From UBA6183 sp943372215 (GTDB lineage Bacteria > Bacteroidota > Bacteroidia > UKL13-3): a stretch of DNA of 64,000 nucleotides. Within the stretch, counting starts at the first letter, position 1; each line of letters opens with the position of its first letter. A model generated the notes under the pieces. It was not told where the DNA came from. It did not search any database and was given only the letters and a program-made list of their open reading frames with translations. The position numbers were made by a program, and so were the translations under genes. The stretch spans positions 248,001 through 312,000 of the forward strand of contig CALRXU020000002.1 of NCBI GenBank assembly GCA_943372215.1, in the 5' to 3' direction. Of this stretch, positions 32,804 through 41,407 are shown piece after piece.

Positions 32804-33172
32804 ATGAAAAATTTATTAATGCTGTTATTGCTATTATCTACTGCTGCTGTATCAGCCTATGCCCAACAACCTACTGATAGCAATATTGTTGTAGTTAATG
32901 GCATGTATGTGGTAAAAATCAAAACCAGCGCGGTATGCGACATGTGCAAAGAAACCATTGAAAAAGCGATGGCTTATGAAAAGGGAGTGAAAAAGAGCGA
33001 CCTAGATGTAGATTCTAAAATACTTACCGTAACTTTTGATCCCAATAAAACAACACTTGAAAAGATACGTTTGGCCATTGTAAAATCAGGATATGATGCT
33101 GATGGGCAATTGGCTGATGCCAAAGCATACGACAATTTAAACCCTTGTTGCAAGAAAGATGCAAAGCATTAA
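32804..33172 (+). CDS. secreted heavy-metal-associated (HMA) domain protein
   Basis: The 122-residue protein has a signal peptide (MKNLLMLLLLLSTAAVSAYAQ) and an HMA fold: VKIKTSAVCDMCKETIEKAMAYEKGVKKSDLDVDSKILTVTFDPNKTTLEKIRLAIVKSGYDADG. The metal motif reads CDMC (CxxC), and the tail ends NPCCKKDAKH, adding two more Cys. It is likely a periplasmic copper or other soft-metal chaperone. It stands 38 bases after the HhH gene and 98 bases before the deoxynucleoside kinase gene, with no metal pump beside it. Confidence 0.9.
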   Translation: MKNLLMLLLLLSTAAVSAYAQQPTDSNIVVVNGMYVVKIKTSAVCDMCKETIEKAMAYEKGVKKSDLDVDSKILTVTFDPNKTTLEKIRLAIVKSGYDADGQLADAKAYDNLNPCCKKDAKH

Positions 33173-33270
33173 TCCGCAACTGATATAACAAGTGCAGATA
33201 AAATATCCACATGCTTTAGTATTTCGTATTAAAAGCATAAACTTGTGGTTTAAGTAACGTAACACATATT

Positions 33271-33882
33271 ATGTATTTAGCTATTGCTGGGAATATTGGA
33301 TCAGGGAAAACTACTTTAACCACTTTACTCGCTCGTCATTATAAATTTGAACCGCATTACGAAGATGTAGAGGACAATCCATATATCAGCGATTTTTATG
33401 AGGATATGCAACGTTGGGCCTTCAACCTACAGATTTACTTTTTAAACAGCCGCTACAATACGGTTTTACAACTGCAAAAAGGTAAAAAGAAGGTAATACA
33501 AGACAGAACCATTTATGAAGATGCGCACATTTTTGCGCCAAACTTACATAGCATGGGCTTAATGAGTACGCGCGATTACGAAACCTACCAAAAAATGTTT
33601 GAGTCGTTGAGCCAAACCATTAAAGCACCTGACTTGTTGGTGTATTTGCGTGCCTCCATTCCAAGTTTGGTAAACAATATTCAAAAACGAGGAAGGGATT
33701 ACGAGGATAGCATTCGATTAGATTACTTAAGGCGTTTAAATGAACGCTATGAAGCTTGGATTAGCAACTATAAGCATAAGCTCCTTATCATTGATGTGGA
33801 CAATCTTAATTTTGCTGATCATCCAGAAGATTTAGGAACGGTTATCAGTAAAATTGATGCAGAAATAAATGGCCTATTCTAA
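33271..33882 (+). CDS. deoxynucleoside kinase (first of two)
   Basis: It phosphorylates deoxynucleosides for salvage. The 203-residue protein has the P-loop GNIGSGKTTL (residues 7-16), the family's ED near YEDVEDNPYISDFYEDMQRWAFNLQIYFLNSRY, the DRTIYED motif (a DRS-type motif) and the lid RGRDYEDSIRLDYLRRLNERYEAW. These match the dGK/dAK-like group. A second paralogue lies at 36959-37615. A symmetric terminator follows at 34008-34034. Confidence 0.93.
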   Translation: MYLAIAGNIGSGKTTLTTLLARHYKFEPHYEDVEDNPYISDFYEDMQRWAFNLQIYFLNSRYNTVLQLQKGKKKVIQDRTIYEDAHIFAPNLHSMGLMSTRDYETYQKMFESLSQTIKAPDLLVYLRASIPSLVNNIQKRGRDYEDSIRLDYLRRLNERYEAWISNYKHKLLIIDVDNLNFADHPEDLGTVISKIDAEINGLF

Positions 33883-34007
33883 TTTAAATAGGGTCTTTGC
33901 ATTAAAACATTTCATTAATTACGGCTAAACCAACATGCTACGATTTATTCAGGTAGTTCAACACCATAATAAATAGCCATACTGAGTTATACCCGAGTAT
34001 CAATAAC

Positions 34008-34034
34008 AAAAAAAGCCGCATTGCGGCTTTTTTT
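34008..34034. terminator. bidirectional terminator between deoxynucleoside kinase and fbp
   Basis: Seven A, the arm GCCGCA, one base, the arm TGCGGC, then seven T. The symmetry (13-bp arms including the A/T tracts) lets it end transcripts in both directions. It lies between two convergent genes, 126 bases after the kinase gene and 22 bases past the fbp stop. Confidence 0.9.
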
Positions 34035-34055
34035 GAATATTTTGGAATCAATTCT

Positions 34056-35063
34056 TTATTTTTCTAGTAGCTCTAACAATTGTTTTACCATGTCTTTTGA
34101 GCCCATGTAAATGGGCACACGTTGGTGCAAATCGTTTGGAACAATATCCAATACCCGACCATTGCCTGTATCTGCTATGCCGCCTGCTTGTTCAACAATA
34201 TACGCCATAGGGTTACACTCATACATTAAGCGCAATTTACCGTTGGGTGATTTTGCCGTAGGTGGGTAAATAAAAATACCACCTTTTAATAAATTACGGT
34301 GGAAATCAGCCACCATACTGCCAATATACCTAGCACTGTACGGGCGATTAGTTGGTTTGTCAACTTGTTGGCACCAGGTAATGTATTCTTTTACCCCTGT
34401 TGGCGCACTTAATATATTGCCCTCATTGTAACTGTATGTTTTACCCATTGCTGGTATTTTCATATCAGGGTGCGATAAGCAAAACTCACCAATGCTAGGG
34501 TCTAATGTAAATCCATTTACACCATTACCGGTAGTATAAACCAACATGGTACTGGTTCCATAAATCACATATCCAGCTGCAAGCATTTTATTGCCAGGCT
34601 GAAAAAAGTCGCTTAAGTCAGGTTTGGTGCCTACTGGTGTAACCCGCTGAAAAATACTAAATATGGTACCTATTGAAACATTTACATCAATATTGCTTGA
34701 ACCATCCAAGGGATCCATAGCTACTACGTATTTTGCATTATTGCTCACCGGAGATTGAATGTAAATCATTTCATCATTCTCTTCACTGGCAATGGCGCAT
34801 ACTTCACCTCCTCTGGTTAAGCAATCAATTACCAAGTCATTGGCAATTACATCCAGTTTCTTTTGGTCTTCGCCCTGTACATTCTCGCTACCAGCATCAC
34901 CTAAAATTTCAGCCAATCCAGCTCTGTTTACCTCACGGCTTATGGTTTTTGCCGCAATGCCAATATCACGCAATAAACGCGAAAACTCGCCTTTAGCTAC
35001 TGAAATCTCATTTTGGCGCTCTATAATAAACTGCCCTAAGGTGGTTACATTAAATTTGCTCAT
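34056..35063 (-). CDS. fbp: class I fructose-1,6-bisphosphatase
   Basis: It removes the 1-phosphate from fructose 1,6-bisphosphate in gluconeogenesis. The 335-residue protein has the metal-binding segments ASEENDEM and the signature VAMDPLDGSSNIDVNVSIGTIFSIF (about 114-137), followed by the substrate-binding RYIGSMVADFHRNLLKGGIFIYP and the EGNILSAP stretch. Length is usual for the class I enzyme. A good promoter match lies directly upstream on the minus strand at 35091-35120, so it is probably its own transcription unit. Confidence 0.97.
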   Translation of the reverse strand: MSKFNVTTLGQFIIERQNEISVAKGEFSRLLRDIGIAAKTISREVNRAGLAEILGDAGSENVQGEDQKKLDVIANDLVIDCLTRGGEVCAIASEENDEMIYIQSPVSNNAKYVVAMDPLDGSSNIDVNVSIGTIFSIFQRVTPVGTKPDLSDFFQPGNKMLAAGYVIYGTSTMLVYTTGNGVNGFTLDPSIGEFCLSHPDMKIPAMGKTYSYNEGNILSAPTGVKEYITWCQQVDKPTNRPYSARYIGSMVADFHRNLLKGGIFIYPPTAKSPNGKLRLMYECNPMAYIVEQAGGIADTGNGRVLDIVPNDLHQRVPIYMGSKDMVKQLLELLEK

Positions 35064-35090
35064 GCCTGTTTTATTAGTTGTTTATCCAGC

Positions 35091-35120
35091 AAATATAAGG
35101 GAAGCCTTAAGTTGAGCAAA
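35091..35120 (-). promoter_or_regulatory. Bacteroidota-type promoter of fbp
   Basis: On the minus strand TTTG (35117-35120) is followed after 17-18 bases by TATATTTG (35091-35098), matching the consensus TTTG-N17-19-TAnnTTTG. The fbp start codon is 27 bases downstream, which leaves a short leader. Confidence 0.65.
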
Positions 35121-35181
35121 TCCGCAAGCAATTATTTCATTCAGGTTGTATATTGCAGGTTCATTTGTAAATGTTGTTATC

Positions 35182-36450
35182 GTGAAAGTATTCAAATTTG
35201 GTGGGGCATCAGTTAAAGATGCAGCATCAGTAAAAAATGTAGCTGAAATTTTAAAAAAGTATGCCAATCAGCCTATTCTGGTAGTGGTTTCGGCAATGGG
35301 TAAAACAACCAATGCATTAGAAAAATTAGCTTATGCACACTATCATAACGATAAGGAAAATAAACAGCAGTTATATCTTGAAATTAAACAATACCACGAT
35401 GAGATTATTAGTGGATTGTTAAATGAAACGGATACCCATGCCTACAATGACATCGAAAACCTCTTTGTTGAGCTGGAATGTTTGCTGGAGGCCGGTAGTG
35501 AAGGTTCGTATGATTTTAACTACGACCAAATTGTGAGCTACGGGGAAATATTCAGTACTCGTATTGTAAGCAGTTACCTCAATCAGATGGACATTAAAAA
35601 TAGGTGGATGGATGCCCGAAACTTCATCAATACAGATGCTACCTTCCGCGATGCAAAAGTGGATTGGAGCTTAACGGAAGCCATGATAGGCAAAAAGCTG
35701 AAACCCATCGTGTCCAAGCAATTGGTAGTTACACAAGGGTTTATAGGCCAAAATAGGGAACACAATACCACAACATTGGGGCGAGAGGGTAGTGATTACA
35801 GTGCAGCTATTTTTGCATATGGTTTAAATGCTGAAAGTGTAACAATCTGGAAAGATGTGGCCGGAGTAATGAATGGAGATCCTAAAAAATTTCCAACAGC
35901 TATTAAACTGAACGAACTAAGCTACACCCGTGCAATTGAAATGGCTTACTATGGCGCAACTGTTATTCATCCTAAAACCATACAACCATTAAAAGGCAAA
36001 AATATTGTATTGCACGTGCGGTCTTTCCTAGACCCTGATGCAATAGGAACAGTGGTGAGCAATCATGCACATGAGCAAAGCATCCCTTCCTTTATATCCA
36101 AAGGTAATCAAACATTAATTTCCATTTCTAGTAAGGATTTTAGCTTTATAGTGGAGGATAACCTGGTAAATATTTTTCGGATTTTTGCCCTGCACAACAT
36201 CAACATTAACCTCATGCAAAATTCTGCCATTAGTTTTAGTGTATGCGTTGATAACAAAGGCGAAGAGTTGGACAAGCTCAAAAGTGAGTTAAATATCCAT
36301 TACAATGTGCGGGTAAATGAGCAGGTGGAATTGCTTACCATCATGAACCACACAGAAGAAGCAATTAGAGAATTTACAACCCATAAGGCCATTTTGCTGG
36401 AGCAGCGCACACGCGTTACCGTGCAATTTGTATTAAAAGCCAATGGCTAA
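35182..36450 (+). CDS. lysC: aspartate kinase
   Basis: It catalyses the first step of the lysine, threonine and methionine pathway. The GTG at 35182 gives MKVFKFGGASVKDAASVKN, the family N-terminus with the KFGG motif; the frame upstream to 35146 has no better start. The 422-residue protein has LGREGSDYSAA, a typical kinase stretch, and a C-terminal regulatory region with ACT-like domains (ISISSKDFSFIVEDNLVNIFRIFALHNININLMQNSAISFSVCVD). No homoserine dehydrogenase domain is fused. It overlaps folK by 8 bases. Confidence 0.94.
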   Translation: MKVFKFGGASVKDAASVKNVAEILKKYANQPILVVVSAMGKTTNALEKLAYAHYHNDKENKQQLYLEIKQYHDEIISGLLNETDTHAYNDIENLFVELECLLEAGSEGSYDFNYDQIVSYGEIFSTRIVSSYLNQMDIKNRWMDARNFINTDATFRDAKVDWSLTEAMIGKKLKPIVSKQLVVTQGFIGQNREHNTTTLGREGSDYSAAIFAYGLNAESVTIWKDVAGVMNGDPKKFPTAIKLNELSYTRAIEMAYYGATVIHPKTIQPLKGKNIVLHVRSFLDPDAIGTVVSNHAHEQSIPSFISKGNQTLISISSKDFSFIVEDNLVNIFRIFALHNININLMQNSAISFSVCVDNKGEELDKLKSELNIHYNVRVNEQVELLTIMNHTEEAIREFTTHKAILLEQRTRVTVQFVLKANG

Positions 36451-36922
36451 AGTATATTTGCTCACAGGCAGCAATGAGGGCCTGAGTATTGAATTGTTAG
36501 CACAAGCTTCTTCACTCATTCATCAACAAGTAGGGGAGGTGCAGCTAAAATCATCCATCTATAAAACAGCACCTTGGGGCAATACCAACCAGCAAGATTT
36601 TTTAAATCAGGTACTTCTGGTGGAAACCACCTTGAATCCAACAGAAGTGTTGCATACCATATTAGGCATTGAGGCAAACATGGGTAGGGTTAGGCACCAC
36701 AAATGGGCACCACGAACCATTGATATTGATGTGTTGTTTTACGATCAATTGGTGTTGCAAGAAACGGATTTAAGTATCCCTCATCCACTTCTGCATGAAC
36801 GTAGGTTTACCCTTATCCCATTGGCTGAAATTGCCCCTGAGTTAATTCATCCAACATTAAAGTTGAGCATTAAGATGTTATTGGCAAACTGTAAGGACAA
36901 CAGTACCGTGGAAAAATTGTAG
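36443..36922 (+). CDS. folK: 2-amino-4-hydroxy-6-hydroxymethyldihydropteridine pyrophosphokinase
   Basis: This folate-pathway enzyme transfers pyrophosphate from ATP to the pterin. The 159-residue protein has the N-terminal VYLLTGSNEGLSIELLAQA, the substrate region YKTAPWGNTNQQDFLNQVLLVET, and the signature HHKWAPRTIDIDVLFYDQLVL followed by IPHPLLHERRFTLIPLAEIAPEL. All parts of the HPPK fold are present. It starts inside the end of lysC and is followed 37 bases later by a deoxynucleoside kinase, a common folK neighbour in Bacteroidota. Confidence 0.96.
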   Translation: MAKVYLLTGSNEGLSIELLAQASSLIHQQVGEVQLKSSIYKTAPWGNTNQQDFLNQVLLVETTLNPTEVLHTILGIEANMGRVRHHKWAPRTIDIDVLFYDQLVLQETDLSIPHPLLHERRFTLIPLAEIAPELIHPTLKLSIKMLLANCKDNSTVEKL

Positions 36923-36958
36923 TTAAACTGCTATTACTTTACCGCACTTTTGTTACAT

Positions 36959-37615
36959 ATGATAATTAAACCAGCACATGAGTTTATTGTAATAGAGGGG
37001 AACATCGGGGCCGGGAAAACCTCATTGGCCAATAAGTTAAGTGCTGATTTTGGGGCTAAGCTAATCCTAGAAGAGTTTGAAGACAATTCGTTCCTTCCGA
37101 AGTTTTACGAGGATGCCAGAAGATATGCTTTTCCCCTAGAGATGAGCTTTTTAGCTGCAAGGTTTAATCAACTAAAAAAACAACTGCTGGAACTGGATTT
37201 GTTTCGTGCAGGGGTGGTGAGCGATTACATTTTTGCCAAATGTTTGTTGTTTTCTAAGATTAACTTGGATGACGATGAATATGATTTATATGTGAAGCTG
37301 TTTGAGATTATCAATTTGCAAATTAGGCAGCCTGATTTATTGGTTTACCTGCATAACCCTATACAAAAGCTGCAATGGAACATTCTTAACCGAGGAAGAG
37401 CTTACGAGCAACAGATTTCAGATGATTATTTGAAGCAGCTTAGTGATGCTTATTTACAGTTTATACATGCAAATAACCACCTGCGTATTTTGTTGGTTGA
37501 TTGTAGTGCAATAGATTTTATGGGTAATGAACACCATTACCACAGCCTCAGGCAGTTAATTGCCAAAAATTATACCCCAGGTATCCACCATATCTCGTTT
37601 TTATCAGATTTCTGA
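36959..37615 (+). CDS. deoxynucleoside kinase (second of two)
   Basis: This is a paralogue of the kinase at 33271-33882. The ATG at 36959 gives MIIKPAHEFIVIEGNIGAGKTSLANKL, with a P-loop at about residues 14-21. It carries LILEEFEDNSFLPKFYEDARRYAFPLEMSFLAARF and the lid LNRGRAYEQQISDDYLKQL. The DRS-type motif at the position of DRTIYED in the first kinase reads SDYIFAKCL, so Arg is not obvious there, and substrate or activity may differ. Some bacteria form heterodimers from two such kinases. Confidence 0.9.
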   Translation: MIIKPAHEFIVIEGNIGAGKTSLANKLSADFGAKLILEEFEDNSFLPKFYEDARRYAFPLEMSFLAARFNQLKKQLLELDLFRAGVVSDYIFAKCLLFSKINLDDDEYDLYVKLFEIINLQIRQPDLLVYLHNPIQKLQWNILNRGRAYEQQISDDYLKQLSDAYLQFIHANNHLRILLVDCSAIDFMGNEHHYHSLRQLIAKNYTPGIHHISFLSDF

Positions 37616-37673
37616 TAAATTAATCACCTTATTTTCAATCAATTATATTTTTAGGCTACTATTTGTCATTTTA

Positions 37674-37708
37674 TTGACAATCTGGTGATACTATTTAGGC
37701 TATATTTG
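37674..37708 (+). promoter_or_regulatory. possible promoter of the transglutaminase-like gene
   Basis: TATATTTG at 37701-37708 is a good -7 element of the Bacteroidota type. The best upstream TTG (37674-37676) is 24 bases away, one longer than the usual spacing. Downstream, overlapping AT-rich palindromes (ATGTAATT/AATTACAT at 37713-37735, TTACATT/AATGTAA just after) lie in the leader before the start at 37783. Confidence 0.4.
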
Positions 37709-37782
37709 TGTTATGTAATTGTTACGTAATTACATTTTAAATGTAAACATAATTGTATATGCCTGATAAATAGTAAAATATA

Positions 37783-38967
37783 ATGACTATAAAATTGTAC
37801 ATATTGGTTAAAAGAATGCTCTTTACAGCAATGTTCATGAGCATTGTTACGATGTCGTACGGAGAAAATGCCTTGCGTAAACTAGCAGTTAATTTTTATG
37901 GTCAGTTATTACAATTTAATCTATCCAGCGATTTTTATACTCAGCGCGAATACTTGTTTAGTGATATTCCAGTGGAAGAAAAATCAACACGCTTGTTAAA
38001 GGATAGCGAGTTGGTTTTGTTTACTGAACAAGCAAATGGTTATGCCAAACAATTGCAATTGGATGATGTGGGCTATTTGTTTATGGTGCAAAAAGCTGCC
38101 CGAGAATTAAACAAAGAAAACGATGCCAATATCGAACAATTGTTTACCTATGCTGCTCTTAGTCTTAAAGGGTATGATGTGATGCTTGGAATAGGCAATA
38201 AAGGAATTACCTTATATGGCTATACCAATTTTTCCATAAAAAACATCCTGTATGTAACCCAAAACAATAAAAGGTACTATGATTTGAGTTTTAACCAATC
38301 AAAGGAACCTGGAGAAGAACGCTCAGTTGCTTTGCCTATTAATGAACAGGCCAAAAGTATGCGTTTAAACAAACTAAGGCCTCCGGTATTGCCAAAGCGT
38401 ATGGTACATAAAACACTGCCTTTTGAATATGAAGGTAATGTGTACTTTTTTACAGCAACCTACAATCACTCGTTGGTGGCTTATTACAAAGATTTGCCAG
38501 ATATTGAAATGAGCCAAGTTTATTTGAATTACGGCTTATCTGAAACAGGAGAACATACCTTAATTAATCAATTAAAAGAAGCAACCTCCTATTTATCCAA
38601 AGAAAAAACAGTAAACTTCTTATTAGCCTTTGTGCAAAGTTTAAGTTATGCAAAGGATATAGATGTATTGGGCCATGAGAAGTTTTCGTTCCCAGAAGAA
38701 TCATTGGCCAACGATTTTACAGATTGTGAAGACCGTTCCATGTTATTTGCTTACTTGGTGCGCGAGGTAGCCAATTTACAAAGCATAGGGTTAATGTATC
38801 CAAATGCTGCACACATGAATGTTGCAGTAGAAAGCTGGAAAAAAGGCAACAAAAGCGATATCAAAGTTTTTGATATGGATTTTGTAGTTTGCGAACCTTC
38901 TGGTAATGGTTTTAAAGCAGGTCAACACACCATCAGCTTATCTGCTGCCAATGTTGTTAAGTGGTAG
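37783..38967 (+). CDS. secreted transglutaminase-like (papain-fold) protein
   Basis: The 394-residue protein has a signal peptide (MLFTAMFMSIVTMSYG after a short basic start), an N-terminal region of about 230 residues without recognised domain, and a C-terminal transglutaminase-like segment: FVQSLSYAKDIDVLGHEKFSFPEESLANDFTDCEDRSMLFAYLV, with candidate catalytic Cys in DCEDRS, His in AAHMNVAVE and an acid in CEPSG. The Cys-His order fits the bacterial transglutaminase-like peptidase group. Target and reaction are unknown. It is monocistronic as far as visible and ends 3 bases before a convergent gene. Confidence 0.8.
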   Translation: MTIKLYILVKRMLFTAMFMSIVTMSYGENALRKLAVNFYGQLLQFNLSSDFYTQREYLFSDIPVEEKSTRLLKDSELVLFTEQANGYAKQLQLDDVGYLFMVQKAARELNKENDANIEQLFTYAALSLKGYDVMLGIGNKGITLYGYTNFSIKNILYVTQNNKRYYDLSFNQSKEPGEERSVALPINEQAKSMRLNKLRPPVLPKRMVHKTLPFEYEGNVYFFTATYNHSLVAYYKDLPDIEMSQVYLNYGLSETGEHTLINQLKEATSYLSKEKTVNFLLAFVQSLSYAKDIDVLGHEKFSFPEESLANDFTDCEDRSMLFAYLVREVANLQSIGLMYPNAAHMNVAVESWKKGNKSDIKVFDMDFVVCEPSGNGFKAGQHTISLSAANVVKW

Positions 38968-38970
38968 TTG

Positions 38971-40254
38971 TTAAAGTTTGTATCCCAGCCCAAACGTAAA
39001 AAATACTGGAATAAGCTGTTGTGTAACAAACATAGCCAGCATGTATAAACTTAACAACGTGTAGAAAGCCACCTTTCCTTGCTGTTTCATTTTCCAGGCT
39101 TGTTTAAATGCCTCAATAAATAAGGGAAAACCTATGGCAACAACTAATGCATACCAAATAGAAAAGTGTTTGTTGGTGAAGGTGTGAATAAATGCATGTT
39201 GCGCCATTACAAATGTCCAAGCAATGGAAGCAAAAAACAAAGCCCAAATGATTTTATACAACAGTAGATTATGTTGCTTCATGTTTTTTAATGCAAAGTA
39301 AGCCAACACAATAACTGACCATCCTGGGAGCAAATAAAATCGTTCCATGCGATTAAACCAGTTGAAAGGGATTTGCCAGTATTGCGATGGTTCAAAAGCT
39401 GATTCTGCCTTTTGTCCGGCTATTTCTACACCTGTTGTTCTAAATAAAAGGGCATGTTTTAAATCTTCAATGGCAAGCGAAAAGCTACCAAAATAAACGG
39501 CATTTTGCACCACGTGTAAACCAAATCCTACCAGCACTGCTAAGCCTGCTGTAATGGTTTCAAAGGTGAAAATACGTTTGTGAAAAATGATAGAAAAACC
39601 GAGGGTTAGTATCCCTAAAAAAACAGGCTGCTCAAATGAAATGTTTACTTCAATAATCATTATTAGTAAAAGCACACCAAATAACCATTTGTTGGTAGCT
39701 CCATTTTTATGGTAGATATAAAGGATATAAAAGTACAACCACTTTAACAGTTCACCGTAAAGGTGTTGGTGTAGGTTATCGCCCCAAGCAATATAATAAT
39801 TGGCCAATGCTATGCTACAACCACCAATAAAAGCTTGGGTGTTGTTTTGGGTCACTTGTTTTAATACATGGAAAATAAAAAAGAAGAAAAAAACAGCCAT
39901 TAGCAATGGCACAATCCGTAAAACGGATTCTTGGTAGGAATTAAAGATTACAGCATAAAAGCCAGCCAAAATATTGGGTATTGCGGGATAATGCGTATAA
40001 ACGATTGGGCTTAACAACTTGGGATAATAATCGTGCACTGGTAAAAAGGCCGTTTTCACAAAGCCACTGTCGTAAAAGTATTTTGCAGAAGAAATGGTAT
40101 TGATATCACTATAGCCATCACCATAAATTTGGTTGCGGGCCCTGCTCTCATCATAACAGGATACAAACAATGCCCTGCTAAGCAGTACAATAAAACTGAT
40201 TGCAAATACAAGGATTTTGTAACGTTGGTATTGGGTATTGGATAATTCTTTCAT
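38971..40254 (-). CDS. polytopic membrane protein, possibly a GT-C-type glycosyltransferase
   Basis: The ATG at 40254 (MKELSNTQYQRYK) is preferred to a TTG nine codons upstream. The 427-residue protein has about ten or eleven membrane helices and a large first periplasmic loop with DESRARNQIYGDGYSDINTISSAKYFYDSGF, where an acidic pair near the first helix would suit a GT-C fold (dolichol- or undecaprenyl-sugar-dependent transferases). It follows a GT9 glycosyltransferase gene by 7 bases in the same direction, in line with a role in polysaccharide or LPS assembly. The fold is inferred, since no family signature is certain. Confidence 0.7.
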   Translation of the reverse strand: MKELSNTQYQRYKILVFAISFIVLLSRALFVSCYDESRARNQIYGDGYSDINTISSAKYFYDSGFVKTAFLPVHDYYPKLLSPIVYTHYPAIPNILAGFYAVIFNSYQESVLRIVPLLMAVFFFFFIFHVLKQVTQNNTQAFIGGCSIALANYYIAWGDNLHQHLYGELLKWLYFYILYIYHKNGATNKWLFGVLLLIMIIEVNISFEQPVFLGILTLGFSIIFHKRIFTFETITAGLAVLVGFGLHVVQNAVYFGSFSLAIEDLKHALLFRTTGVEIAGQKAESAFEPSQYWQIPFNWFNRMERFYLLPGWSVIVLAYFALKNMKQHNLLLYKIIWALFFASIAWTFVMAQHAFIHTFTNKHFSIWYALVVAIGFPLFIEAFKQAWKMKQQGKVAFYTLLSLYMLAMFVTQQLIPVFFTFGLGYKL

Positions 40255-40261
40255 GATATTG

Positions 40262-41392
40262 TTATTGAAGGATTGCGTCAATGTAAGGGCTAACTTGCAT
40301 AATATTCATATCTTTCATGCAAATATTGTTTCCCCCACAAGGAATAACCTCTGTATGATGTATACAAGGTGAGCAGGGCTTATTCAAGTAATAATAGGAG
40401 GTGTTATTGGCTTGGCTAAGCAGTTGCACTGGACTTGTAGGTCCCCATAGGGAGAAGGTTGGCAAATCAAGTTTCTGGGCAATATGTAAAGGGGCGCTAT
40501 CAATGCACAGCATGCATTTAACTTCTGATCCAAGGAAACGGTAGTACTCCTCAAAACTATATTTTCCAGCAACATTGATTACTCGTTCAGGGTTTAATTG
40601 ATAGTCTTTAATAAATAGATTATTCTGTTCAGCATCAGAAGGTGCACCAACCAATGCAATTTGATAATGTGACGTTTGTAATATATAGCGGCAGATATCA
40701 GCCAATAATTGATTAGGCATTTTGCGCATATCACCGCCCAAATCGCTGCAGGTATTGTTAATAGCAACAGTTTTTTTAGGAGCAGTTGAATGGAATTTTT
40801 CTGGAAAACTGAAGCGTGAAAACTCGCTAACACCTGCTGCTTCAACCAGTTTTTGGTAGTTTATACCAACCTGGATAAATTGATTGAAGTAAACATTATG
40901 GGTGTTCAGGTAATTTCTAAAATTGGTTTTATCCAATTGAAAACCAAAACGATTAATGGCACAGGTCCATGATGCAAAAACAGTGGTGAGTATGGAATAC
41001 ACTTCCAAATCAATTACCCAAAGTTTTCTTAATCCCCAGGTTTGATAAAGGTATTTGCTTGCTGATTTAATCAATGTTAGAAAATTCTTATCATCAATTA
41101 CCCAAACCTCATCAAATAACTCCATTGGTGATATTCCGGCTGAAATCCCCTTGCCACATAAAAGAATCAACTTGGCATCAGGGTGTTTTTTCTTTAAACT
41201 AAACAAGGCATTACTGGCTAAAATAACACTACCCAAGCCAAGTATTTTTATAACAAGAATATGTTTTGGAGCTACATCAAGTTTGTGATTTCTTCTTAAC
41301 AATATTCCCAAACCACGCACCGCAATAAGGTTAACCAACAAAATAACTTTGCCAATGTAAACATCAATAAATTGTTTAACTTTTAAATTCAT
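40262..41392 (-). CDS. glycosyltransferase family 9
   Basis: The 376-residue protein has the GT9 pattern: a basic, hydrophobic N-terminus (residues 1-35) that may be membrane-associated, then HILVIKILGLGSVILASNALFSLKKKHPDAKLILL, and in the second half VALVGAPSDAEQN-like IALVGAPSDAEQNNLFIKD with CIDSAPLHIAQKLDLPTFSLWGPTSPVQLL. The tail has four Cys (PCSPCIHHTEVIPCGGNNICM), as in the other GT9 gene at 12820-13803. It is upstream of, and probably co-transcribed with, the membrane protein at 38971-40254. Confidence 0.92.
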   Translation of the reverse strand: MNLKVKQFIDVYIGKVILLVNLIAVRGLGILLRRNHKLDVAPKHILVIKILGLGSVILASNALFSLKKKHPDAKLILLCGKGISAGISPMELFDEVWVIDDKNFLTLIKSASKYLYQTWGLRKLWVIDLEVYSILTTVFASWTCAINRFGFQLDKTNFRNYLNTHNVYFNQFIQVGINYQKLVEAAGVSEFSRFSFPEKFHSTAPKKTVAINNTCSDLGGDMRKMPNQLLADICRYILQTSHYQIALVGAPSDAEQNNLFIKDYQLNPERVINVAGKYSFEEYYRFLGSEVKCMLCIDSAPLHIAQKLDLPTFSLWGPTSPVQLLSQANNTSYYYLNKPCSPCIHHTEVIPCGGNNICMKDMNIMQVSPYIDAILQ

Positions 41393-41407
41393 ACAATCAG
41401 CTTGCTG

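Noticed and set aside
33173..33270. Imperfect hairpin in the gap before the deoxynucleoside kinase gene
   Set aside because: Pairing (CCACA with TGTGG plus a few inner bases) is weak and interrupted; no T run and no known riboswitch features.
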